From Melioribacteraceae bacterium (GTDB lineage Bacteria; Bacteroidota; Ignavibacteria; Ignavibacteriales; Melioribacteraceae), in the NCBI GenBank assembly GCA_023230485.1, contig JALNXG010000016.1:1-57950 (forward strand): DNA of 57,950 nucleotides, read 5' to 3'. A program made the translations under genes and the position numbers. The notes below the pieces were generated by a model. It ran no database searches. It was given only the letters and a program-made list of their open reading frames with translations, and was not told the DNA's origin. Positions 34,927 to 44,200 of this stretch are shown here, in pieces. Each line of letters begins with the position of its first letter. Within the stretch, counting starts at the first letter, position 1.

Positions 34927-36912
34927 ATGTCAAAATATTCAAAATTATTATTCATAGTTGCATTGATTTCATTAATTTCAGCATGCTCTTATGATAGTTC
35001 CAAAGTAATCGTTGCAGAATATGACGATTCCAAAATAAGCTTATCAGAATTTGAACAAGCTTACGTAAAAAATACCGGCAATCTTGAATCTGCAAAAAAA
35101 GATACTATTACAGCACTTAAAAACTTCTTAGACCTATATGTAAATTACAAGATGAAATTGAAGGAGGCAGAAGTAAGAGGATACAAAAGTGAATCGGCAC
35201 TCCAAAATGAAATAACAGATTACAAAGTAGCAATTGGACAAACAATATATTTAGAAAAAGCCCTTTTCGATCCATGGCTCAAAAACCTTTATGAAAGAAG
35301 AAAAAAAGAATATAGAGTTTCGCATATCTTTTTAGTTCCGGATTCTACTCGAAATGAAGAGCAGACAGTAGCTTTAGCAAAGGAAATTATTCAACGGGTT
35401 AAAAATGGAGAAGATTTCGGAAAATTAGCCGTTGAATACTCTAAAGATAATTATACGAAAGGAAGAGGCGGAGATGTATATTATGTAGTATCGGGAAATA
35501 TCGTAAGCCCCGATTTGGATGATGCCGTATATGCTATTAAAAATGTCGGTGATGTGTATTCTGAACCTGTTAAATCAAGTTTTGGATATCATGTAATAAA
35601 AGTAACAGATATTGTAGATAGGAAACCGTATGTGAAAGCACTTCACATTCTAGCCGCATTTAAGGATAGTACGGGGACAACAGATTCTACAAAAGCACTA
35701 GCCAAAATTAAAGATGTAGAAGCTCGCCTCAAAGCAGGTGAAGATTTTGGTGAATTGGCAAAAAAATATTCAGATGATCCCGGCAGTGGTAAAAGAGGCG
35801 GAGACTTAGGTAAGTTTGAGCGTGGCAAAATGGTCATGGAATTTGACGATGCCGCATTTAAATTAAAAAAAGATGAAATTTCTTCAATTATAAAAACTCA
35901 ATTCGGGTATCATATTATTAAAGTTTATGAAATTGGTGAATTACCAACTTTTGAAGCTGATAAAGAGAACATAAAGGACCTTTTTCAGCGGACCAGGTAT
36001 AAAAATGAATATGATAAATTAATTGATACGCTTAAAGTGAAATATGGTTTCAAAATTAATGAAGAGATTCTAAAAAATATTATTGAGCTTAATGATACCA
36101 CAAAACTTATCGTAGATTTTAAAGAGATGGATATCTCTAAGAAATTTGGTAATAATGAATTGTTTATGCTCAATACGGATATTTATTCTGTGGATAGTTT
36201 ATTGGCATACATGACAAGACAAAAGAATATGTTGCTAAAACCCGTTAGTAAAGGGCTGATTACAGATGCATTATATTTCTATAGCTCATCTCTAGTACTC
36301 CGTTATAAGTCATTAGAATTTGATAAAGAGAATAAAGATTTTGCAGCATTAATGGATGATTATGAGAGCGGTGTCTATCTTTTCAAACTTCTCGAAGATG
36401 AAGTATGGAATAAAATTGAAATTGATTCCACTTCGCTGTATAATTACTGGAAAGACACAAAAGAAAAATATACATTCGGAGATAGAGTTAAATTCAATCT
36501 CCTTTATTCAAAGAGTGACTCCACAGCTTATAATTATTTTAGTCTCCTAAAATCAGGAAATGATTTTGATACTCTTATGACTAAAAATACAGAGAAAAGA
36601 GAATTAGGGAATAGAATAAACGAGAAAGATTTTGTAGATGCAGAATTAGACGAATTTTCTAAAGCAGCAAATAAACTTTCAAATAAAGCCGATTATTCTG
36701 CTCCTTTTAAGTATAAAGAAGGATGGGCTTTAGTAAAATTAATTGCTAAGGATGGTGCTAGAGAGAAAACTTTTGAAGAAGCAAAAGCTGAAGCTTCTTC
36801 ATTATATCAAGAAAGTGAAAGTAAAAGATTAGAGAACGAATTTATTAATAGTCTTAAAGAAAAATATAAACCGGTTTTAAATTATGAAGAACTCGAGAGA
36901 GCTTTTAAATAA
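34927..36912 (+). CDS. lipoprotein peptidyl-prolyl cis-trans isomerase (parvulin/PpiC type)
   Basis: 661 residues from the ATG at 34927, where a lipoprotein signal begins (MSKYSKLLFIVALISLISAC, lipobox ISAC). Two parvulin domains follow: about 140-240 (VSHIFLVPD, GEDFGKLAVEYSKDNYTKGR, KSSFGYHVIKVTDI) and 244-340 (KALHILAAFKDS, LAKKYSDDPGSGKRGGDLG, TQFGYHIIKVYEI). The C-terminal 300 residues hold a degenerate chaperone-like helical part and a third parvulin-like trace (YKEGWALVKLI). It is a periplasm-facing folding factor for outer-membrane or secreted proteins, first of three tandem members. Confidence 0.88.
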   Translation: MSKYSKLLFIVALISLISACSYDSSKVIVAEYDDSKISLSEFEQAYVKNTGNLESAKKDTITALKNFLDLYVNYKMKLKEAEVRGYKSESALQNEITDYKVAIGQTIYLEKALFDPWLKNLYERRKKEYRVSHIFLVPDSTRNEEQTVALAKEIIQRVKNGEDFGKLAVEYSKDNYTKGRGGDVYYVVSGNIVSPDLDDAVYAIKNVGDVYSEPVKSSFGYHVIKVTDIVDRKPYVKALHILAAFKDSTGTTDSTKALAKIKDVEARLKAGEDFGELAKKYSDDPGSGKRGGDLGKFERGKMVMEFDDAAFKLKKDEISSIIKTQFGYHIIKVYEIGELPTFEADKENIKDLFQRTRYKNEYDKLIDTLKVKYGFKINEEILKNIIELNDTTKLIVDFKEMDISKKFGNNELFMLNTDIYSVDSLLAYMTRQKNMLLKPVSKGLITDALYFYSSSLVLRYKSLEFDKENKDFAALMDDYESGVYLFKLLEDEVWNKIEIDSTSLYNYWKDTKEKYTFGDRVKFNLLYSKSDSTAYNYFSLLKSGNDFDTLMTKNTEKRELGNRINEKDFVDAELDEFSKAANKLSNKADYSAPFKYKEGWALVKLIAKDGAREKTFEEAKAEASSLYQESESKRLENEFINSLKEKYKPVLNYEELERAFK

Positions 36913-37714
36913 AGCTCTCATTATTGTTTTTGCCTTTGCTCTTTTTTATTGTTCAGACAAAAAAGAAGACAATTCTTTAGTCGCTAAAGCGGGTAATAGT
37001 GTATTAACAAAAAGTGCGCTCGATAGTGCACTTAGCGATTACAAGAATAAAAGAAAATTTAGAGATGAGTATATTAAAGAATGGATTGAAAAAGAAATCC
37101 TTTTTCAGGTAGCAGTTGATGAGGGAATTACTGAGGAAGTAGAATATAAATCTCTAATTGAACAAAGCAAAAAGGAATTAGCTGCTGCATTATTAAAGGC
37201 AAAAGCATTGAAAGATTTTTCATATTCACCTTCGCAAACTGAATTGGAGGAGTATTTTGAAAAATTTAGAAGCGATTTTGTACTAAATGACGACGCATAT
37301 AGATTTAATTTGATCGTGTTTAATTCGGAAGAGAAGGCGATAAAATTTAGAAATCTATTACTGGATAGTGAATGGGATCGAATAGCAAATGCTTATAAAT
37401 CTGATCCCGGTGTAATAAACCTTATGAATTCAGTTTTTAGATATGCGCATGAAATTCATTCCGAGCAACTGGTTTTTAGTTTAAAAGTAATGGAACAAAA
37501 TGAAGTTAGTGTAGTAATAAAATCGGAACCGGGTTATTTTACCGTTGTTCAACTAATTGAAAAATTCAATAGAAACGATCTGCCGAAGCTCGAAAACATT
37601 CGTGATCAGGTAGAAAATAGATTTTTAATAACTAAACGCATGGAATTTTTAAGAAATTACATTAGCGAAATTTTAGAGGATAATAATTCGAAGATTATAT
37701 GGCAAACAGAATAA
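36884..37714 (+). CDS. PpiC/SurA-like lipoprotein, probably chaperone only
   Basis: 276 residues. An N-terminal hydrophobic signal (ALIIVFAFALFYC) ends in a Cys at residue 23, giving a weak lipobox with Tyr before the Cys. The rest is SurA-like: NSVLTKSALDSALSDY and DEYIKEWIEKEILFQVAVDE match the N-terminal chaperone helices, and a shortened parvulin-like segment (FNLIVFNSEEKAIKFRNLL through KSEPGYFTVVQLIEKF) lacks the usual SHIL, KYSDDP and GGDLG motifs. It may have lost isomerase activity. It overlaps the genes on both sides (29 and 16 nt). Confidence 0.75.
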   Translation: MKNSRELLNKALIIVFAFALFYCSDKKEDNSLVAKAGNSVLTKSALDSALSDYKNKRKFRDEYIKEWIEKEILFQVAVDEGITEEVEYKSLIEQSKKELAAALLKAKALKDFSYSPSQTELEEYFEKFRSDFVLNDDAYRFNLIVFNSEEKAIKFRNLLLDSEWDRIANAYKSDPGVINLMNSVFRYAHEIHSEQLVFSLKVMEQNEVSVVIKSEPGYFTVVQLIEKFNRNDLPKLENIRDQVENRFLITKRMEFLRNYISEILEDNNSKIIWQTE

Positions 37715-38979
37715 AAATATTATTGTTATTAATTGTTGCTCTTACGGTTCAGATTAATGCACAGCAGGTATTGGATAAAATTGCTGCGGTCGTGGATAAA
37801 GAGATTATTTTAAAATCAGAAGTGGAGTTCCGTGCTGTTTATGAAGCAGCTCAAAGAAATCTCGATCCAAAAGATTCTACTTTATTAAAACAAGTACTCA
37901 ATTCATTAATTGAAGAAAAACTCTTATATGCGCAAGCAGAGCTTGATTCAGTTGTTGTACCTGAGGAACAAATACAGCAGCAACTTGATTATCAGATTAA
38001 TTATATTACACAGCAGTATGGCTCTAAAGAAAAGCTCGAAGAGGCATATAAAATGTCTATCGATAAACTAAAAAGAAATTGGTCTGAAGATACTAGAAAA
38101 AATTTAATGGCGCAGACTGTTCAGAATAAAAAATTTGGTGACTTAAAGTCCTCTCGTAAGGAAGTCGAAGATTTCTTTGATGCAAATAGAGATTCTTTAG
38201 GAGTAATACCTGAACGTTATGAGATTTCGCATATTTTTCAGAATCCGAAAACAGGTGAAAGAGTAAAAAACAAAGCTAAAGACTTTGCACTTGCATTATT
38301 GGATTCTATAAAGGAAGGAAAAGACTTCGCTGCATTGGCAAGAAAATATTCGGATGATCCCGGCAGCGCAGCGCAGGGTGGCGATCTTGGCTTCGTTAAA
38401 AGAGGAGTTTTCTATCCGGAGTTTGAAGCTGCTGCTTTTGCTTTAGGACCGGGACAATTATCGAGTATTATACTTTCGCCGGTAGGATATCATATTATTC
38501 AACTCCTCGAAAGAAGAGGTGATGCCATTCATTCACGACATATTCTTATCAAAATTAAAAGTGATGGCGAATCTGATCTAGCTACTATTGAGCTTTTGAA
38601 TGATTTGAGGGATAGTATTTTAAGCGGTAAAAATTCTTTCGCTTATTATGCAATTAAATTTAGCGACGATCATGAAACAGGTAAATTTGGTGGTTCACTC
38701 GGCATTTTTGAACAACAGCAATTAGATAAAACTCTTTCCGAAACTGTTCTCAAATTAAAGGAAGATGAAATTAGTTTCCCTAAACGGTTGGAAATCGATA
38801 AAAATACTTATGGCTATCATATAGTAAAATTAGTAAAAAAAATACCTCAGCACAAAGCTAGCATTGAAATGGATTATGATGAAATTAAAAAATTAGCAGA
38901 ATTTTATAAAAAGCAAAAATTGTATGCTAATTGGATTCAAGAACTTAAGGATAAGATATTCTGGGAAGTCCGTATATAA
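37699..38979 (+). CDS. surA: SurA-type periplasmic chaperone / peptidyl-prolyl isomerase
   Basis: 426 residues with a signal peptide (IKILLLLIVALTVQINAQ). The SurA N-domain starts VLDKIAAVVDKEIILKSEVE, which is diagnostic. Two parvulin domains: about 172-272 (YEISHIFQNPK, ARKYSDDPGSAAQGGDLGFV, LSPVGYHIIQLLERR) and 275-378 (IHSRHILIKIKSDGE, KFGGSLGIFEQ, NTYGYHIVKLV). It guides outer-membrane proteins through the periplasm. Its ATG lies inside the end of the previous gene. It is the most SurA-like of the three tandem members. Confidence 0.9.
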   Translation: MANRIKILLLLIVALTVQINAQQVLDKIAAVVDKEIILKSEVEFRAVYEAAQRNLDPKDSTLLKQVLNSLIEEKLLYAQAELDSVVVPEEQIQQQLDYQINYITQQYGSKEKLEEAYKMSIDKLKRNWSEDTRKNLMAQTVQNKKFGDLKSSRKEVEDFFDANRDSLGVIPERYEISHIFQNPKTGERVKNKAKDFALALLDSIKEGKDFAALARKYSDDPGSAAQGGDLGFVKRGVFYPEFEAAAFALGPGQLSSIILSPVGYHIIQLLERRGDAIHSRHILIKIKSDGESDLATIELLNDLRDSILSGKNSFAYYAIKFSDDHETGKFGGSLGIFEQQQLDKTLSETVLKLKEDEISFPKRLEIDKNTYGYHIVKLVKKIPQHKASIEMDYDEIKKLAEFYKKQKLYANWIQELKDKIFWEVRI

Positions 38980-39001
38980 GAAATGTAAATAAGGAATTAA
39001 T

Positions 39002-39988
39002 GTGAAAGAAAATACTTCCGATGTTCAATTAGTTACTGAATTAAGTGATTCAATTCAAAAACTTAAAAAAGAGATTGCCAAAGTAATAGTCGGACAGAAT
39101 AAAATTATCGATGATCTAATCGTTAGTTTATTATGTAAAGGTCATTGCCTATTAGTGGGGGTTCCCGGACTTGCGAAAACGTTATTAATAAAAACATTAG
39201 CTGAGGTTTTAGATCTGAACTTCAGTAGAATCCAATTTACACCTGATCTTATGCCCGGGGATATTACCGGAACTGAAATTATTGATGAAGATATAGTTAC
39301 AAAGAAAAGGTCTTTCCGATTTATAAAAGGACCTCTTTTTTCTAATTTAATTTTAGCAGATGAGATTAATAGAACCCCTCCAAAAACGCAAGCGGCACTT
39401 CTTGAATCGATGCAAGAATATAGAATTACCGCAGCGGGTACTTCATACATACTCGAACAACCATTTTTTGTATTGGCTACTCAAAATCCAATAGAGCAGG
39501 AAGGAACGTATCCTCTTCCTGAAGCTCAGCTTGATCGTTTTATGTTTAGTCTCTGGCTTGATTATCCTTCGTTCACCGAAGAAGTAGAAATTATTAAATC
39601 GACCACAGGAGATTATTTGCCAAACTTAGAAAAGGTGGTCTCAAAATTAGATTTAATTAAATTTCAAGAATTAATAAAACGTGTTCCCGTATCAGATAAC
39701 GTTATTGAGCATGCAGTTAAATTGGTTTCTAAGACACGTCCCGACTTGACGAATACACTTGATAGTAATAATTTAATTAGTTGGGGAGCTGGACCGAGAG
39801 CTTCACAATTTTTAATATTAGCTTCAAAAGCTAAAGCTGTAATTGAAGGTCGATTTACTCCCTCAATCGAAGATGTTAATTCATTTTTAGTACCTGTGCT
39901 TCGTCATAGAATAATACCAAGTTTTAATGCTCAAGCTGATGGTATTGATTCTGTCTCAATTATAAATAAACTCACAAATACCAATTAA
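39002..39988 (+). CDS. MoxR-family AAA+ ATPase
   Basis: 328 residues with a GTG start preceded by AAGGA. Walker A is GVPGLAKTLLIK (Ala-Lys-Thr form usual in MoxR), then FTPDLMPGDITGTEI, Walker B LILADEINRTPPKTQAALLE, sensor 1 LATQNPIEQEGTYPLPEAQL, DRFMFSLWLDYPS, and sensor 2 SWGAGPRASQFLILASKAKA. MoxR proteins act as chaperones for metal insertion or complex assembly, usually beside VWA-domain proteins and DUF58. None of those partners follows; an M23 lipoprotein gene comes 3 nt later. It is placed after the SurA gene at 22 nt. Confidence 0.94.
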   Translation: MKENTSDVQLVTELSDSIQKLKKEIAKVIVGQNKIIDDLIVSLLCKGHCLLVGVPGLAKTLLIKTLAEVLDLNFSRIQFTPDLMPGDITGTEIIDEDIVTKKRSFRFIKGPLFSNLILADEINRTPPKTQAALLESMQEYRITAAGTSYILEQPFFVLATQNPIEQEGTYPLPEAQLDRFMFSLWLDYPSFTEEVEIIKSTTGDYLPNLEKVVSKLDLIKFQELIKRVPVSDNVIEHAVKLVSKTRPDLTNTLDSNNLISWGAGPRASQFLILASKAKAVIEGRFTPSIEDVNSFLVPVLRHRIIPSFNAQADGIDSVSIINKLTNTN

Positions 39989-39991
39989 ATT

Positions 39992-41209
39992 ATGCTTAGA
40001 ACAAATTTGCCGGGTATCTCCTCCCAAATATTATTTTTATTCTCTATGATTTTTACTTTTATCTTTTCTTCATGTTCTGATAATGAAAAGGTAGTACCTG
40101 AGACACCTACTCCAAATTCATTTGGATTGATTGTCGATTCATTAATCGAAGTGGATGGAATAATTGAACCAAACCAAACTTTATCTGATATACTTACAAC
40201 GCATGGAATAGCAAAAAATAAAGTTCACGAGATAGCTCTAGCGGCTGAACCGGTTTTTTCAACCAGAAATTTTAAAGCAGGAAATGACTTTGTTGTTTAT
40301 GCTACTTGGGATACTGTCGAGACAGTTAAGTATTTCGTTTATATCGCTGATCCTGTAAATTATGTTGTATTCGATCTTCGCGATAGCATAAAAGTTTATA
40401 AAGCACAAAAGGAAGTTGTAATTAAACAGGATAGTGCAAAAGCTACAATTAATGGATCTTTATACGGCACTTTTGAGAAATTAAATCTCGATCCAAATCT
40501 CGCCGTAAAAATGGCAGAAGTTTATGCGTGGCAGATCGATTTTTATCGTATTCAAGTTGGTGATCATTTCAATGTTTATTATGAGCAAGCATTCGTCGAA
40601 GGTAAACCTTATGGAGTAGGAAAAATCTTAGCGGCAAAGTTTAATCATAATAAACATGATTTTTATGCAATACGATTTGAGCAGGATAAAAATCATGGCT
40701 ACTACGATGAAAAAGGAAATAGTGCTAGAAAAGCATTTCTTAAATCACCTTTGAAATTTAGCAGAATAACCTCGAGATTTACCAATAAAAGATTTCACCC
40801 GGTACTTAAAAGAATGAAAGCGCATCTCGGAACAGACTATGCCGCCCCTACCGGTACACCTATTCTCTCTGTCGGCGATGGAACGGTAGTAGAAGCTCAT
40901 TATAAAGTTTTCAATGGCAATTATGTAAAAATAAAACATAATGCCACATACACGACACAATATCTACACATGTCAAAAATTGCTCCAGGTATGAAACCGG
41001 GCAAGCATGTTACTCAAGGACAAGTTATTGGATTCGTTGGGAGTACGGGACTAGCCACAGGTCCACATGTATGTTTCCGCTTTTGGAAAAATGGAACTCA
41101 GGTTGATCCATTAAAAGAAAAAATACCTGCTTCCGATCCCGTTAAACCGGAACTCAAAAACGAGTATTTTTCTCTGCTAAATTCATGGCTACCGAGACTT
41201 AATAGCTAG
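39992..41209 (+). CDS. M23-family peptidoglycan peptidase lipoprotein
   Basis: 405 residues. Lipoprotein signal (FTFIFSSC, Cys28). The N-terminal half resembles the LysM/OapA-like region of M23 proteins (GIIEPNQTLSDILTTHGIAK). The peptidase domain (about 258-385) has FHPVLKRMKAHLGTDYAAPT with His278 and Asp282 as zinc ligands, YLHM with His326, and GPHVCFRFWKNG with His359. The residue that aligns with the last zinc-ligand His of the usual His-x-His is Cys361. It probably trims peptidoglycan cross-links for growth or secretion. Eight bases separate its stop from that of the convergent dehydrogenase gene. Confidence 0.9.
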   Translation: MLRTNLPGISSQILFLFSMIFTFIFSSCSDNEKVVPETPTPNSFGLIVDSLIEVDGIIEPNQTLSDILTTHGIAKNKVHEIALAAEPVFSTRNFKAGNDFVVYATWDTVETVKYFVYIADPVNYVVFDLRDSIKVYKAQKEVVIKQDSAKATINGSLYGTFEKLNLDPNLAVKMAEVYAWQIDFYRIQVGDHFNVYYEQAFVEGKPYGVGKILAAKFNHNKHDFYAIRFEQDKNHGYYDEKGNSARKAFLKSPLKFSRITSRFTNKRFHPVLKRMKAHLGTDYAAPTGTPILSVGDGTVVEAHYKVFNGNYVKIKHNATYTTQYLHMSKIAPGMKPGKHVTQGQVIGFVGSTGLATGPHVCFRFWKNGTQVDPLKEKIPASDPVKPELKNEYFSLLNSWLPRLNS

Positions 41210-41216
41210 AAGATTT

Positions 41217-44200
41217 TTAATACGAAAATGCTTTTTCTATTACTTCCTTTTGGGACTTTAAGTATTTCTTAGAAGAGCCGGAAGCCGGACTTGGACTTTC
41301 GGGTCTTCCTGCAAATTTTAATGTGTATTTGTTTTCAACTGTTTCATAAAGCTTATTAAAAACAAAATTCCATGCACCCATGTTTTTGGGCTCTTCCTGA
41401 ACCCAAATTAAATTTTCTAAATTTTTGTATTCTTTTAATATTTTGAATAATTTTTCTAATGGAAATGGATAGTACTGTTCAATTCGTAGAATTAAATAAT
41501 CTTTAATATTATTTGAATCGTAATGTTTTTTTAGTTCATAATAGATTTTCCCGCTTGTCATTATTACGTTTTTAATTGAATCTGCATCTTCGATTTTATC
41601 AATAATTATCTCATTAAACTTTCCTTCTGTAAAATCCTCAACCTCTGAAATTGCAGTAGGAAGACGCAATAAACTTTTTGGAGTAAAAATCACCAATGGT
41701 TTTTCATTTGCTTGATGGACTTGACTTCTTAAAAGATGAAAGTATTGTGCGGGAGTCGTAGGATAGCATATTCTCATATTATCTTCGGCGGCTAAAATTA
41801 AGAAGCGTTCAATGCGTGCACTGCTATGTTCCGGTCCCTGACCTTCATAACCGTGAGGTAAAAGAAGAACAACATTATTTCTTAACTGCCATTTAGTGTA
41901 TGAACTAACGATAAAATTGTCTATGATTACCTGCGCTCCATTTGCAAAATCTCCAAATTGAGCTTCCCACATAACTAATGCTAGAGGGTCTGTAATACTA
42001 TAACCATATTCAAAACCAAGCACTGCTGATTCCGAAAGCAAACTATCAAGAGCTTCTATTTTAGCCTGTCCTTCTTGAATATTATTTAATGGATTTATTT
42101 CCTCTTCACTATTTATATCAGTAAAAACAAGATGCCTCTGACTAAATGTACCTCTTACGCTATCTTGTCCGCTTAATCTAATGGGTTTCCCTTCTAAAAG
42201 AATAGAACCAAATGCTAATGCTTCACCGAATGCCCAATCTGTTTTCACTTCACCGGATAAGAATTTCCTTCTCTTTTCAATATGTTTTTTTAGTTTTGGA
42301 TTCAAAGAAAAACTCGCATCAAATGTTGTGATCTTTTCTACTATTTTAGAAAGCTCTTCAAAACTAACTTTTGTTTCGTTATTTCGAAGAGCAGACGATT
42401 TCTCCTCAATTGAATAAGCAAGTGATTGCTCTGAACTAAATGGAATTCCTTCTTTTTTTTCTGCATCTAAAGATTTCTCTAATCTGGTATAAATCATTTT
42501 ATCAAGATTTTCAATTTCATCAGGGGAAAATAATTTTTCTTTAATTGTCTTTTCAGAGTATATCTCTTTAACAGATGGATGTTCTTTAATTTTTTTGTAC
42601 ATAAGCGGTTGAGTATAAACCGGATCATCTCCCTCGTTATGCCCATGTCTTCTATAACCGATAAGATCAATTACGATATCCTTATTAAATTTCATACGAT
42701 ACATAAATGCCAATCTCATTGCCCAGAGTACAGCTTCGGGGTCATCGCCATTAACGTGAATTATGGGAGATTGGATCATCTTTGCAACATCAGTGGCATA
42801 AGGAGATGAGCGCGCTTCTTCGGGAGTAGTCGTAAATCCAATTTGATTATTAATTATAATATGAATAGTTCCACCGGTACCATAGCCTTTTAGTTGGGAT
42901 AAGTTAAGCGTTTCAGCAACAATTCCTTGACCAGCAAATGCACCATCTCCATGAATCAGAACAGGAAGATATTTATTCCTTTCTTTATCATCATTTCGTG
43001 TTTGCTTTGCTCTTATTATCCCCTCGACAACGGGATTTACAAATTCTAAATGGCTTGGATTAGATGATATAGAAACCTTAATCTCTTTACCGGAAAAAGT
43101 TTTATATATGCCGGTAGCTCCAAGATGATATTTTACGTCTCCGGTGCCTTGCGGAGAATCGGGATCAATATCGTCTTCAAATTCTGAAAAGATTTTTTCG
43201 TATGATTTCCCAATAACATTCGAGAGTACATTTAATCTTCCCCTATGTGCCATTCCCAAAACAATCTCTTCAACATTCTCTTCGGCTGAATCATTAAGTA
43301 ATATATCTAGACAGGGAATTAATGTCTCCGATCCTTCTAAAGAAAAGCGCTTATGCCCGATAAATTTTGTATGAAGAAAATGTTCAAATCCTTCGGCAAT
43401 TACCAATTTTTCCATTATACGCTTTTTCCATTCAGGAGAAAAAATATAATTGTTTTCTATCGGTTCCATCTGGGTTTGAAGCCATAATTTTTCTTCCGGA
43501 TTCTGTATGTGCATATATTCTACACCAATATTTCCACAGTACGTATTTTTTACTCGCTTTAAGATTTCTCTTAATGTACCCGAATTTAATCCTTGAAGAT
43601 TACCAGAAATAAAATATCGATCATAATCCCAGATAGTAAATCCAAAATGAGTAGGGTCAAGTTCAGGGTGATAAACAGTCTTCTGATTAAGTGGATTAAG
43701 TTCAGCTATTAAGTGACCTCTTACACGGTACATATTAATTAATAACACAATCTGGGACTGTTTATTAATTGCTTCTGCCTCTTTATTGAATGGATTATTT
43801 GAATCTAAATCCTGTCCCCATAAAATTGGTTTTTGAAGAATGTGTAACGAGGAAAAAATTGATTCATAAAATTCATTTTCACCTAATAATAATTTATCAA
43901 TCTTTGAAAGGAACTCACCTGATTCTGCACCCTGAATAATTCTATGATCATATGTGCTAGAAATATTCATTATTTTACCAATCCCCAATGAAGCAATCGA
44001 ATTTTGTGTTAAAGCTTTGTATTCAGGAGGGAAATCGATTGCACCGATAGCAATAATACACCCTTGACCATTCATAAGTCTAGGAGTGGAAGAAACAGTT
44101 CCGATACCACCCGGATTAGTAATTGTAAGTGTTGTCCCTTGGAAGTCCAATGGATCAAGTTTACCGCTTCGCGCTTTTTCTATTAATTTATTATACTCAT

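Noticed and set aside
39142..39450. 102-codon frame opposite the MoxR gene
   Set aside because: Covers the Walker A and B region of MoxR on the other strand; no independent support.
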